Assembly: GCF_014651835.1 (NCBI RefSeq)
Contig: NZ_BMXQ01000001.1
Coordinates: 1,440,801-1,504,800, forward strand
Reading direction: 5' to 3'
Origin: Pigmentiphaga litoralis
Lineage (GTDB): Bacteria; Pseudomonadota; Gammaproteobacteria; Burkholderiales; Burkholderiaceae_B
DNA length: 64,000 nucleotides
Shown: piece after piece, positions 42,300 to 54,514 of the stretch
How the letters are laid out: each line of letters begins with the position of its first letter
Position numbering within the stretch: position 1 is the stretch's first letter
Notes under the pieces: generated by a model
The model's database searches: none
The model's input: only the letters and a program-made list of their open reading frames with translations
Told to the model about the DNA's origin: nothing
Program-made: the position numbers and the translations under genes

Positions 42300-43765
42300 G
42301 GGCGGACCGTCCGGGTGACGCGCTTGCGAGCCCACGAGGGGCGGAAGGCGCGCGCGCGGGGATCGAAGGCTTCGCGGACGGCATCCGCAAACAGGTTGGC
42401 CGACAGCACAAGCGCCAGCATGAAGACGAAGGCGGACAGCAGGTTCCACCAGATCATGGGGTCGCGTGACATCTCGAGCCGCGCCAGGTTGATCATCGAC
42501 CCGAAGGAATTCATCGATGGATCGACGCCCACGCCAAGGTAGGACAACACAGCCTCATACAGGACCAGGGTCGAGAATTCGAGCACCACGGTAATCAGCA
42601 CGATGTGCATCACGTTGGGCAGCAGGTGCCGGATCATGATACGCGTGTTGGACACGCCGAAAGCCCGCGCGGCCTGGACATAATCCAGTTCGCGCAGCTT
42701 GAGCGTCTCGGCCCGCAGCAGGCGGCACAGCCCGGCCCAGCCCGTGACGCCCAGGATGATGCACAGCAGGAACAGGCGCAGGTCGGCGCGTTCGGCCCCG
42801 GTCGCGAACATTTCCGGATTGTTGTCGATGAAGACTTGCACCATCAACACGCAGGCCGCGATCAGCAGCACGCCAGGAATCGACGTGAGCGTGGTGTAGA
42901 CGTACTGGATCAGGTCGTCGACCCAGCCCTTGAAGTAGCCCGCCATGATGCCCAGCGACAAGGCCAGCGGCAGGGTCGCCAGCGTGGTCAGGCTGCCGAT
43001 GATGAGCGCTGTCCGGAAGCTCTTGATGGTCTGCACCAGCACGTCGTTGCCCGTGCTGTCGGTGCCCATGACGTGATAGCCGGTCGACAGCGAGGCGGCC
43101 ACGCCAGTCAGCAGACACAGCATGCCGAAGGTGATCATCATGGCTCGCCAGGGCACGGGCGTGCGGCGCTCGGCAATGGCGTCCCACGTGGCGCGCGGCG
43201 TCAGGCCGCGCACATGGGAAATGGCGGCGCCCACCAGCAGGCACGCCACGAAGGCCACCAACGCGCCGCTGACCAGGCCGGTCAGCCCGCGCCGCAGCAC
43301 ATCGCCCAGCCACTGCGAATCAGGGTCTTTCAGGTGCGCGCCGCCAAATCGCAAACGCGGAAAGTCGCGCACCGGCTGGCCGTCGACCAGCACCGATTCC
43401 TTGTTGAACTGGCGCACGGCCAGCGGCGCCGAATAGGTTTTTTCGCGCCCGGCCACCGGCTTTTCGAGCAACACGTCGAGCACCGACTTGGTGACCGGGG
43501 CGTAGGCACGCGCTGACGTGCCGCCTTTCGCGCCCTCGACCTTGACGGCCTGCAGCAGCGGGCGGTAATGCAGGGAATCCAGCACGCCGATTAGGACGAA
43601 TGCGCCGAGCACCACCGCCGCACACATGGCGGGCGTATCCTGCGCCACCTTGCCCCACGTGGCGCGCAAATTGGGCGAGCGATAGGCCCGCCACGCGTAA
43701 AAGGCCACTGCCAGCAACAGCAGGAACAGGGCGATGTCGGTCCACAGCAGAACGATCTTGGGCAT
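42296..43765 (-). CDS. yejE: ABC transporter permease (YejE-like)
   Basis: A 489-residue inner-membrane permease of the DppC/YejE type. The permease core is in the C-terminal half (GTDSTGNDVLVQTIKSFRTALIIGSLTTLATLPLALSLGIMAGYFKGWVDDLIQYVYTTLTSIPGVL). It is preceded by a long N-terminal part with two extra membrane segments and a periplasmic loop of about 100 residues, longer than DppC. The EAA-type coupling loop is near RLLRAETLKLRELDYVQAARAFGVSNTRIMIRHLLPN. Stop and next start overlap by 4 bp; the preceding gene ends 5 bp upstream. Confidence 0.92.
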   Translation of the reverse strand: MPKIVLLWTDIALFLLLLAVAFYAWRAYRSPNLRATWGKVAQDTPAMCAAVVLGAFVLIGVLDSLHYRPLLQAVKVEGAKGGTSARAYAPVTKSVLDVLLEKPVAGREKTYSAPLAVRQFNKESVLVDGQPVRDFPRLRFGGAHLKDPDSQWLGDVLRRGLTGLVSGALVAFVACLLVGAAISHVRGLTPRATWDAIAERRTPVPWRAMMITFGMLCLLTGVAASLSTGYHVMGTDSTGNDVLVQTIKSFRTALIIGSLTTLATLPLALSLGIMAGYFKGWVDDLIQYVYTTLTSIPGVLLIAACVLMVQVFIDNNPEMFATGAERADLRLFLLCIILGVTGWAGLCRLLRAETLKLRELDYVQAARAFGVSNTRIMIRHLLPNVMHIVLITVVLEFSTLVLYEAVLSYLGVGVDPSMNSFGSMINLARLEMSRDPMIWWNLLSAFVFMLALVLSANLFADAVREAFDPRARAFRPSWARKRVTRTVRP

Positions 43766-43770
43766 GCCGT

Positions 43771-44748
43771 TTACTCGAACCGCACGCGGGGGTCCGCGAG
43801 CGTGTAGGAAATATCGGCAAGGATCAGGCCGATGATGTACAGAACCGAACCGATGAACACCATGGCCCGGACGATGGCAAAGTCCTGCGCGTTGATCGCA
43901 TCCATCGTGAAGCTGCCCAGGCCAGGAATGCCAAAGAACGACTCGGCGATCAGGCTGCCCATGAACAGCAGCGGAATGGTGGCAATGGTGCTCGTCAGGA
44001 TAGGCAGCATGGCGTTGCGCAGCACGTGGCGGAACAGCACCAGCCGTTCCGACAGGCCCTTGGCGCGGGCGGTACGCACGTAGTCCTTGCCGACTTCTTC
44101 AAGGAACAACGCGCGATAGAACCGGGCTTCCGGGCCCAGCCGGGCAATCAGCGCCACCAGCACTGGCAAGGCCAGGAAACGCAGCGCGTCCAGCCCCGCT
44201 GCGTACCCCGACAGCGGCACCAGTCGCAGCGTCTTGGAAAACAGGAACTGCCCCGCGATGATGTAGAACAGCGACGATATCGACAGCATCGCCACGCACA
44301 GCACCACCCCCCAGAAGTCCAGGTAGGTACCTCTGAAGAACACCAGCATCAACGAGAACGCGACGCTGGCGATCAGGCCCAATATGAAGGTCGGCAAGGC
44401 CAGCGCCAGGCTGGGCCCGGCCCGCTGCCGCACCTCGTAGCCGATATCGCGTCCCGCATCGGACGCGCCGAAGTCCAGCGCGAACAGCTTGACCGACCGT
44501 TCAAAGAAGATGGTGTCGGTCACCTTCTTGACGCCTTCGGCCTGGCGGTTGATCAGCATCGGCTTGTCGTAGCCGCGCTCGACCTTCCACTTTTCGATGG
44601 CGTCGGCGCTGACGCGCCGGCCGCCGATCGACAATCGCGCCATGTCGTCGGGCGTATTGACCGCAAAGAACAACAGAAACGTGAACAGATTGACGCCGAC
44701 CAGGATCAGCGCGCCGTACAGCACGCGGCGAATAATGTATGCGGTCAT
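43771..44748 (-). CDS. yejB: ABC transporter permease (YejB-like)
   Basis: A 325-residue permease of the DppB/YejB type with an N-terminal helix (AYIIRRVLYGALILVGVNLFTFLLFF). Five further membrane segments follow. The coupling loop GKDYVRTARAKGLSERLVLFRHVLRNAMLPILT contacts the ATPase. ATG 44748 overlaps the stop of the receptor gene (ATGA), and GGAGGG lies 8 bp before it. It pairs with the 42296 permease to form the channel. Confidence 0.93.
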   Translation of the reverse strand: MTAYIIRRVLYGALILVGVNLFTFLLFFAVNTPDDMARLSIGGRRVSADAIEKWKVERGYDKPMLINRQAEGVKKVTDTIFFERSVKLFALDFGASDAGRDIGYEVRQRAGPSLALALPTFILGLIASVAFSLMLVFFRGTYLDFWGVVLCVAMLSISSLFYIIAGQFLFSKTLRLVPLSGYAAGLDALRFLALPVLVALIARLGPEARFYRALFLEEVGKDYVRTARAKGLSERLVLFRHVLRNAMLPILTSTIATIPLLFMGSLIAESFFGIPGLGSFTMDAINAQDFAIVRAMVFIGSVLYIIGLILADISYTLADPRVRFE

Positions 44749-47048
44749 GGCTGGCCCTCCTCGCCCGTGTGCAAGGCGGTGGCGCCTTCCCGGCGGCGCA
44801 GCATGCGCACGGCCGGCACGATCATCAGCGCCAGGACGGCCACGACCAAAATCAGCGGCCACCAGACCGGCCGGTTCCATTCATCGATCTTGCGCGCGCG
44901 CAACTCGGGGTCGAGCTTGATGTATTGAAGGTTGTTGCGGATCATCTGCGTCGGCTTCCCGTTGCCCACCCACTGGTGGTAGGCGCCGCCCGACTTCGGG
45001 AAGTAGCCGAACATCCAGGGTGCGTCCTGCTGCACGATGGCGGTCATGCGTTCGATGATCTTCTCCTTCTCGGGGCCGTCGTCCAGAAACTTCATCTGCT
45101 CGAACAGCTTGTCGAACTCGGGATTGGCGTAGTTGGACGCGTTTTCGCCGCCCGACGTCGCCTTGCCATTGGGTCCGTACAGCAGGAACAGGAAGTTTTC
45201 GGCATCGGGATAGTCGGCGTTCCAGCCCCACAGGTAGATCTGGGCCACGCCGCGCAGCATCTTGTCCTGGAAGCGGTTGTAGTCGGTGGTCCGGATCTCG
45301 AGCTGGATGCCCAGCTTGGCGTACTGGCGCACCATCCAGTCGAACTGCGACCGGGCAGCCGGCGATACCCCGCCCATGGCGTCGTAATTCAGGACCAGCG
45401 GCTGGCCGGTGACCGCGTTGCGGCCGGCCGGGTAGCCCGCTTCCGCCAGCAGCTGTTTGGCCACGTCCAGCGACTTGCGCTTGACGCTCTTGCCGTCGAT
45501 GTCATACACGACGGGGTTGGCCCCTTCGGGCGCCTCGCGGTACCCGAGCAGCCCGGGCGGCAAGGGGCCATGCGCCACCTGCGCCTGGCTGTTCTCGAAG
45601 ATGGTGACGTATTCTTCCCAATCCACGGCAATGCTGATGGCCTGGCGCAGCTTGCGGTTGCGTGCCTGCTGCTCGGGCGTTTCGCCCTTGCCGACCACCG
45701 GGTCTTTCCAGTTGAAGCCCATGTACCAGTTCTGGGTTTCGACCGTGGTCGGCAGCCGGATGGCGCGGTCGGCAAACAGCGCCGCCTTCTCTTTCGAATC
45801 GCCAATCGCCACCAGATAGGCCACGCCGTATTCACCGCGATCTGCCTGCGGCACGTCGTAATAGCCCTGCATGAACTTGCCCTGCAGCGGCACGCCTTCC
45901 TTCTCGATGTTGAACACGATGCGATCGATGAACGGCGTGGGCTTGCCGCAATCGGCCAGCAGGCCCTGCGCGCGGTCGTCCTCCGACCCTTCGCACGGAT
46001 ACGGCTCGCCCCGGTAGTTGGGGTTGCGCGACAGCACGTGCCGGCGGTTTTCCTTGTATTCCGTCAGCATGTACGGGCCGGTGCCGACCGGCCAGTAATT
46101 CAGGGTCAGGTTCTTGGCCGCCATGCCGGGCTGGTTGTAGAACTGGTCCGCCTCCCACGGAATGGGCGAAAAGAAGGTCATCGCAAGCCAGTACTTGAAC
46201 TGCGGATACTTGCCCTTCACGCGGATCCGCAGCGTATGCGGATCGAGCGCCTCGGCGCCTTCGAATGCGTACTTGCGCAGGTCCAGCCACGGCAGGTCGC
46301 GGTTGGTGGGGTCCAGGCCCTTGCGCAGGTCCTTGTCGATCGCGCGCAGCCGGTCGCCATATTCTTTCAGGCCGACGATATAGTCGGTCATGTGTGCGTA
46401 GATGGGCGAGGTGACGCGGGTGGTGGCAAGCCGGCGGATGCCATAGACATAATCGTCTGCCGTCATCTCACGCGTGCCGGTCTGCGGAAAGTCCGGCACG
46501 CCGTATTTGTCTTCCAGGTCGGCCGCGGTCAGGTGCCGGTAGACATCCTTGCCCTGCGCGTCGACGGCAAAAGCCGGATGCGGCTGGAAGCGGATGCCCG
46601 GCTTGATCGGAATGTCATAGACACTCTGCGCCACCTGGTCACCGGGCACGTCGGCCGGCAAGGGCTTGCCCTGGGCATCCAGATAGGTGGGTTCCACCAC
46701 GTCACGGGCGGCGCGCGGCACCAGCTGATACGGCCGCTTCAGATAGTGGTAGCCGTACAGCGTTTCGTAGATGTTGTAGGTGTAGGGCGTCTCGTCCACC
46801 GAGTACGAGCTGGTGGGATCGAGATACTTGGGAGAGCGCTGCGTGAATGCGGTGTACATCGCATTGGCGCGCTGCGCGTCTGCGGTGTGGGGGCTATTGA
46901 GCGGCGTGCGGTGATCGGGGTCGCCCGACGAACAGGCCACCCCGGCGACAGCGACAGCGGCCAGGCTGGCCACCAGGACAAGGCGTCGTATGCCGGACCA
47001 CGCCCCACGGACGTTCGTTGTTGCACCACAAGCGCGCGTCAAGCGCAT
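44745..47048 (-). CDS. Oligopeptide-type ABC substrate-binding lipoprotein
   Basis: A 767-residue family 5 solute-binding protein, first gene of the operon. The N-terminus has a signal peptide and lipobox (VAVAGVAC). The binding domain covers about 45-715 (SVDETPYTYNIYETLYGYHYL, LNYWPVGTGPYMLTEYKENRRHVLSRNPNYRGE, YLWGWNADYPDAENFLFLLYGPNG). Unusually, a predicted membrane helix follows at about 722-745 (WWPLILVVAVLALMIVPAVRML) with a basic cytoplasmic tail, so the protein could be anchored at both ends. It is larger than DppA or OppA. The substrate is probably a peptide or similar compound. Confidence 0.92.
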   Translation of the reverse strand: MRLTRACGATTNVRGAWSGIRRLVLVASLAAVAVAGVACSSGDPDHRTPLNSPHTADAQRANAMYTAFTQRSPKYLDPTSSYSVDETPYTYNIYETLYGYHYLKRPYQLVPRAARDVVEPTYLDAQGKPLPADVPGDQVAQSVYDIPIKPGIRFQPHPAFAVDAQGKDVYRHLTAADLEDKYGVPDFPQTGTREMTADDYVYGIRRLATTRVTSPIYAHMTDYIVGLKEYGDRLRAIDKDLRKGLDPTNRDLPWLDLRKYAFEGAEALDPHTLRIRVKGKYPQFKYWLAMTFFSPIPWEADQFYNQPGMAAKNLTLNYWPVGTGPYMLTEYKENRRHVLSRNPNYRGEPYPCEGSEDDRAQGLLADCGKPTPFIDRIVFNIEKEGVPLQGKFMQGYYDVPQADRGEYGVAYLVAIGDSKEKAALFADRAIRLPTTVETQNWYMGFNWKDPVVGKGETPEQQARNRKLRQAISIAVDWEEYVTIFENSQAQVAHGPLPPGLLGYREAPEGANPVVYDIDGKSVKRKSLDVAKQLLAEAGYPAGRNAVTGQPLVLNYDAMGGVSPAARSQFDWMVRQYAKLGIQLEIRTTDYNRFQDKMLRGVAQIYLWGWNADYPDAENFLFLLYGPNGKATSGGENASNYANPEFDKLFEQMKFLDDGPEKEKIIERMTAIVQQDAPWMFGYFPKSGGAYHQWVGNGKPTQMIRNNLQYIKLDPELRARKIDEWNRPVWWPLILVVAVLALMIVPAVRMLRRREGATALHTGEEGQP

Positions 47049-47116
47049 CGACCCTCTCCCCGTGTGAGCTGAGGGGAAGAATAGCAAAATCCGGGCCGAC
47101 GACGCGCTTGCCCGCC

Positions 47117-47848
47117 TCAGAACGAGTAGGTGACGCCGACCACGGTCACGATCGGGTTCAGCTTGGTCTTGGTTTCGCTCTCGATCACCGCGCCGGTCGG
47201 CAAGGTGGTCTTGAGGTTGATCGTGGTCCGCAGCGGCAGGTAGGACATCGACACGCCCACGCCCCAGCGCTCGGTGATCTTGTAGCCCGCGCCGATGTTG
47301 AAGACCGGCACGAACTTGCTGTCGATGTCGGCTTCGGTGCGGCCAGCCGACGTGGCGCCGCCCGTGTAGCGGCTGGACAGCACGCCCTGGAACCGGTCGG
47401 TCAGCGTCACGTTGCCATACCAGACGCGGCTCACGCCGACGCCCACGAACGGACGAAGCCGTTGCGACGGTTCACCGAAGTGATACCGCAGCAGCACCGA
47501 CGGACTGTACTGTTTGGCCGAACCGAGCTCGCCCACCGGTTCGAGCGCCTTGGCGCCCTGCAAGTGGTAGCGCGGCGGAATGCCGAACACGGCTTCGACG
47601 GCGATCTGGTTAGTGATGAAGTATTCGACCGTCAGCCCCAGCGTGTTGGCGTTGCCGACGCTGGATCCGGTATTGGGCACCTCGCCCGCGATCGCCGAAG
47701 GCGATGTGATGCGCAGCGGCTCGCTTTTTTCTTGCGGGCTCAGCCTATACCAACCTGCTCCCACGACAATGGATCCGGCCTGATCTGCCTGCGCCGACGC
47801 CCCCGCCAGCACCATTGCCGCGCCCACTATCCCAGTCAGTACTTTCAT
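47117..47848 (-). CDS. ompW: OmpW-family outer membrane protein
   Basis: A 243-residue exported protein with a signal peptide ending GASAQA. It forms an eight-stranded barrel of the OmpW/AlkL type. Family features are TLGLTVEYFITNQIAVEAVFGIPPRYHLQG, LLRYHFGEPSQRLRPFVGVGVSRVWYG and the C-terminal strand ending in phenylalanine (VVGVTYSF), the BAM signal. It allows entry of small hydrophobic molecules. It is a single gene, 68 bp downstream of the transporter receptor start and on the same strand. Confidence 0.93.
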   Translation of the reverse strand: MKVLTGIVGAAMVLAGASAQADQAGSIVVGAGWYRLSPQEKSEPLRITSPSAIAGEVPNTGSSVGNANTLGLTVEYFITNQIAVEAVFGIPPRYHLQGAKALEPVGELGSAKQYSPSVLLRYHFGEPSQRLRPFVGVGVSRVWYGNVTLTDRFQGVLSSRYTGGATSAGRTEADIDSKFVPVFNIGAGYKITERWGVGVSMSYLPLRTTINLKTTLPTGAVIESETKTKLNPIVTVVGVTYSF

Positions 47849-47971
47849 GGTGGTCCTTGATCATGAAGATGGCGACTACGGGTACGCCAGGATAAGGTCG
47901 TACCACGAAGCTCGTAGGACCGTTTTACTCCAAATGGCCTAAACAAGGACTAGTGCGATCCCTTACTGGGC

Positions 47972-48580
47972 TCAGCTGGCGCGTATGCCGTTGTTTTCCG
48001 AGGAATCGGCTCTTGACGTGTCGGGGTCGAGCCAGTTACGCAGCACTTTGGACACCAGAGGAATCAGGCCAAAGACCATGACAGGCGTCAGCAGCGCCGT
48101 GCTCACCAGCACCCGCCAGAAGAGCGGCAATGCGCCAAGCGGTTCGGCAAGGAAGACGGCAAAGATCAGGGACACGGGAAAGTACCCGATCCAGATCGTG
48201 ATGGCCTGCTTCCAGCGCGGCGGACGCTGGCCGGCGCCAAACCAGGTTTCGAGCCCCATGGCGCGGCGCACGCGGCTGGTACGCACCAGCCCTTCCCCGC
48301 GCCGCAGCCAGGCCTGGCGTTCGGGCGAATTGGCCCACGCCGCCAGCTGGCGATCGTCCGCAAACCGATAGACCATCTGGAATTCATTGCCGCCCGGCGG
48401 CGGCGCCAGCACGCCGGAGCCCAGGTATCCCGGAAACGACGCGGCCAGGTCCTCGCCTTCCTGCATCCAGATGCGGAACTGTTCATACCGTTCGGGAAGG
48501 ATGGTGCGGGTCACGAGCAGCGTGACCGGCTGCAGCGCGGGCTGCGGCGCGGACGGCGCGGCCGAAGGTGGGAAGGTCAT
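47972..48580 (-). CDS. Membrane protein with antibiotic-biosynthesis-monooxygenase domain
   Basis: A 202-residue protein with an N-terminal ABM-type dimeric alpha-beta-barrel domain (VTLLVTRTILPERYEQFRIWMQEGEDLAASFPGYLGSGVLAPPPGGNEFQMVYRFADDRQLAAW). Two membrane helices follow at about 128-150 and 155-178. Proteins of this layout are common but uncharacterised; oxidation of a quinone or aromatic compound at the membrane is possible. ATG 48580 is chosen because upstream in-frame sequence is unlike the family. Confidence 0.8.
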   Translation of the reverse strand: MTFPPSAAPSAPQPALQPVTLLVTRTILPERYEQFRIWMQEGEDLAASFPGYLGSGVLAPPPGGNEFQMVYRFADDRQLAAWANSPERQAWLRRGEGLVRTSRVRRAMGLETWFGAGQRPPRWKQAITIWIGYFPVSLIFAVFLAEPLGALPLFWRVLVSTALLTPVMVFGLIPLVSKVLRNWLDPDTSRADSSENNGIRAS

Positions 48581-48786
48581 GGCGGGGACTCCAGGGGTGG
48601 GGCGTCGGGGGATGTGGCGCGCAGTCCGGGTAGGACGGTCCACCCAATCCGGGGTAAGGACTGGTGAATCGATTGAATCAAAAAGCCCTGCTGCTGGCAA
48701 TCGCCAATTGCGTCGGATTGTTTTTGCTGCTGACGCATCACCCCGCACCGCCGAAAATAACAACACCCCCACGCTCTGACTGCCCC

Positions 48787-49725
48787 ATGAAACTGCCCCC
48801 CTGGATCGAGACGATCCGCCAGAACGTCGCCGTCAAACTGTTCCTGGATTCCGCGGAACGGTGGTCCACGCATCGCGCGTCCAGCAAGGGCGCGGCGCTG
48901 GCGCTCTATATGGTGTTCTCGTTGGCGCCGACGCTGCTGCTGGTCATCGCGGTGGCCGGTTTCTTTTTTGGTGACGAGGCGGTGCGCTCGCAACTGGTCA
49001 ACGAAATGCGGGGACTGCTGGGAACGCAAGGGGCCGAAGTCATCCAGACGGTATTGGCCAGCGCCAAGCATTCCGACAATGGCCTGATTGCCGCGATGAT
49101 TTCGGCGGGCCTGTTGATATTCTCGTCCACCACCGCCTTCAATGAATTGAAGGAAAGCCTGGATGAATTGTGGGATGTGGAACCCGGCAAGAAATCCGGC
49201 GCATGGGGCCTGATGCGCACGCGGGTGCTGTCCTTCGGCCTGGTGCTGGTGCTGGCGCTGTTCCTGCTGATGTCGCTGGTGGTGGATGCAGGCCTGGCGG
49301 CGCTGCAGAATTATTGGGGCGATATGTGGCAGGGGTCGGCTTATGCCGTGACGGCTCGCGTGATATCGAATGTGTTTGCATTCGGCGTCGTGGTGACGCT
49401 GTTTTCGGTGGTATTCAAAATGCTGCCCAGCACTCGCATCGCCTGGTCGGACGTGATTTCCGGCGCTTTGGTGACGGCGGCGCTGTTTACCGTGGGCAAA
49501 GTGCTGATCGGCATTTATCTGGGGCAGGGGTCGATTGCGTCGTCGTATGGCGCGGCCGGGTCGGTGATCGCGCTGATTCTATGGATTTATTATTCGGCGC
49601 AGATCTTCTTTTTCGGCGCGGCATTTACCCGCCAATATGCGCTGACCTTCGGCAGCAAACAGCACGAGGCGCCGGAGCATCCGCCAGACCAGCGCACCGC
49701 CCCCGGGCAGCACGCTGCGTCGTAG
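48787..49725 (+). CDS. YihY/BrkB-family inner-membrane protein
   Basis: A 312-residue membrane protein with six hydrophobic segments. It has the family signature SSKGAALALYMVFSLAPTLLLVIAVAGFFFG, then STTAFNELKESLDELWDVEPGKKSG and SYGAAGSVIALILWIYYSAQIFFFGAAFTRQYA. The family was once called ribonuclease BN but is not a nuclease; its function is unsettled. ATG 48787 starts the family sequence. It converges on the LysR gene with an 8-bp gap. Confidence 0.9.
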   Translation: MKLPPWIETIRQNVAVKLFLDSAERWSTHRASSKGAALALYMVFSLAPTLLLVIAVAGFFFGDEAVRSQLVNEMRGLLGTQGAEVIQTVLASAKHSDNGLIAAMISAGLLIFSSTTAFNELKESLDELWDVEPGKKSGAWGLMRTRVLSFGLVLVLALFLLMSLVVDAGLAALQNYWGDMWQGSAYAVTARVISNVFAFGVVVTLFSVVFKMLPSTRIAWSDVISGALVTAALFTVGKVLIGIYLGQGSIASSYGAAGSVIALILWIYYSAQIFFFGAAFTRQYALTFGSKQHEAPEHPPDQRTAPGQHAAS

Positions 49726-49733
49726 CGCGCCGG

Positions 49734-50639
49734 TCAGCCTGCCTTGTTGCCCTTGACCATGGTCTTCCAGCGCTTGTCGAACGCGGCGACAAAGCTCATG
49801 CCAGCGCGTGAGGGGGGACAGAACATGCTGTGGACGATCTGCACCCTGACCTTGGCGCCGACCTTGTAGGGTTTGATGACGAGGCCCGGAAACGCATTTC
49901 CGGCCACTGTCAGGGCGTCCACCACCGCCACGCCGGTGCCTGCGGAAGCGAACCAACAGGCGCTATGGCTGGCATGCACTTCCACGCTGACATCCAGCCG
50001 GTCCAGTGCTTTCTCATACACCTGGGCCTGGCTCAGGCCATAGAACAAGGTGTGCGGGAATTCGATCAGCTTGTGGCCGATAAGATCGGCAGGCACGATC
50101 ACCCGCCTGGCCGCCAGCGGATGATCCGGGTGCATGACGCACACCAGCGCGCATTCGTAGCGCGCCAGCGTCGAGACGTTGGGATGATCGATCGGCAAGG
50201 AGGTCACGGCCAGGTCGGCGTTCTGGTCCAGCACGCTTTGGTCGAGGTCGCCGCCCACATGGAAATCGACGCGGGTCATGAGGTCGGGTTCCTGCGCCTG
50301 CAGGTCCGCGATCAGGCGCGGCAGCAGACTGACCCCCAGGCTGGGCGACGTCACGACCGACAGGCGCCGGCTGACCGGATTGGCCAGATCGTGCGACAGC
50401 ATGCGTATCTTCTCGACCTTTTCCCACAGGTGCGCGACTTCGGCGTACAGGCGCTTGGCGTCTTCCGTTGGAATCAGCCGGCCTTTCACGCGATCGAACA
50501 GCCGCAGGCCGGTGCGCTCTTCGGCACTGGCAAGCACCTTGCTCACGGCCGGTTGCGAGACGTGCAGGAACTCTGCCGCGCGGCCGACCGCGCCGGTCAG
50601 CATCACGGCTCTGAACACTTCCATCTGGCGCAAATTCAT
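49734..50639 (-). CDS. LysR-family transcriptional regulator
   Basis: A 301-residue LysR-type regulator. The N-terminal winged helix is MNLRQMEVFRAVMLTGAVGRAAEFLHVSQPAVSKVLASAEERTGLRLFDR. The C-terminal effector domain begins near residue 92 (RRLSVVTSPSLGVSLLPRLI). The sequence resembles regulators of amino acid or opine catabolism. It diverges from the small gene at 50789, so that gene or LysR itself is the likely target. Confidence 0.92.
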   Translation of the reverse strand: MNLRQMEVFRAVMLTGAVGRAAEFLHVSQPAVSKVLASAEERTGLRLFDRVKGRLIPTEDAKRLYAEVAHLWEKVEKIRMLSHDLANPVSRRLSVVTSPSLGVSLLPRLIADLQAQEPDLMTRVDFHVGGDLDQSVLDQNADLAVTSLPIDHPNVSTLARYECALVCVMHPDHPLAARRVIVPADLIGHKLIEFPHTLFYGLSQAQVYEKALDRLDVSVEVHASHSACWFASAGTGVAVVDALTVAGNAFPGLVIKPYKVGAKVRVQIVHSMFCPPSRAGMSFVAAFDKRWKTMVKGNKAG

Positions 50640-50788
50640 GCCAACACATTCCTGCGGATGACGTTAATGCCGCTGCGCGACAAGGGATGGCGACTGCAGG
50701 GTATTCCGACACACATCGTACGGGCATGCAATAGATATCAATGGCTAGGCAGTAGTAGCATGGATTATCGAAATCACAGGGAGACATC

Positions 50789-51097
50789 ATGGCCGAGCTG
50801 CATCCGTATATCCAGTTTCTCGGCGGGCTGCCGCAGTTTGAAATCGATCATCGCGCAGGCACAGCCGTGGAAATGCGAACTGGCGCCGTCGTCAGCAAAT
50901 ACAACGGCAGCGCGCCGCATCATGCGCATTGTCTGGCCATTGTCTGGCCCGGCCAGACAGGCGATCACCCCGTTCTGGTGTCAGCGACCAAATATGTGCC
51001 GTTGCAAGTCAGCCTGGCCATCCAGCTTGGCGCGCCGCGCGCCGAACTCCTGGCCGCAAGCCGCCGCATATTCACCGAAGCCGGCGAAGCGCATTAA
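50789..51097 (+). CDS. Small protein of unknown function
   Basis: A 102-residue soluble protein (MAELHPYIQFLGGLPQFEIDHRAGTAVEMRTGAVVSKYNG) with several strands and a C-terminal helix (APRAELLAASRRIFTEAGEA). No family is recognised. GGGAG lies 7 bp before the ATG. Divergent placement beside a LysR gene, 149 bp away, suggests LysR control. Confidence 0.65.
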   Translation: MAELHPYIQFLGGLPQFEIDHRAGTAVEMRTGAVVSKYNGSAPHHAHCLAIVWPGQTGDHPVLVSATKYVPLQVSLAIQLGAPRAELLAASRRIFTEAGEAH

Positions 51098-51098
51098 T

Positions 51099-51151
51099 AC
51101 GTAACCTGCAGATGTAGCTGCGGCGGAAACAGTAATTGCGTTCGGTTACGT
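51099..51151. promoter_or_regulatory. Widely spaced inverted repeat upstream of the kinase operon
   Basis: ACGTAACC (51099-51106) and GGTTACGT (51144-51151) are perfect complements, 37 bp apart. CGTAACC occurs again at 51209-51215. The arrangement lies between an unknown gene and the hybrid kinase. It could be a binding array or a terminator stem with a large loop. Confidence 0.35.
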
Positions 51152-51313
51152 GCTCCTGGGCCAGGGTCGCCCCGGCTGAGGATTGGACCGATACAATGCG
51201 TAGCGTCCCGTAACCGCGCCGCCGGCTTGGGCAACTGTCTAGAGTTGCTTCAGGGTTGACGCGTGTGCGGCATATCCACTGCTGCTGTCATTTCCGCTGC
51301 GTCATTACTGCCA

Positions 51314-54493
<3,180 letters not shown>

Positions 54494-54514
54494 GCGCCCG
54501 GGGCCGTCGATGCC

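Noticed and set aside
40467-42542. 691-codon open frame opposite the dual ATPase
   Set aside because: Antisense to two intact ABC domains; composition is histidine, arginine and glutamine rich with no recognisable motif.
44739-47072. 777-codon open frame opposite the ABC receptor
   Set aside because: Antisense shadow of a family 5 binding protein; no domain signal.
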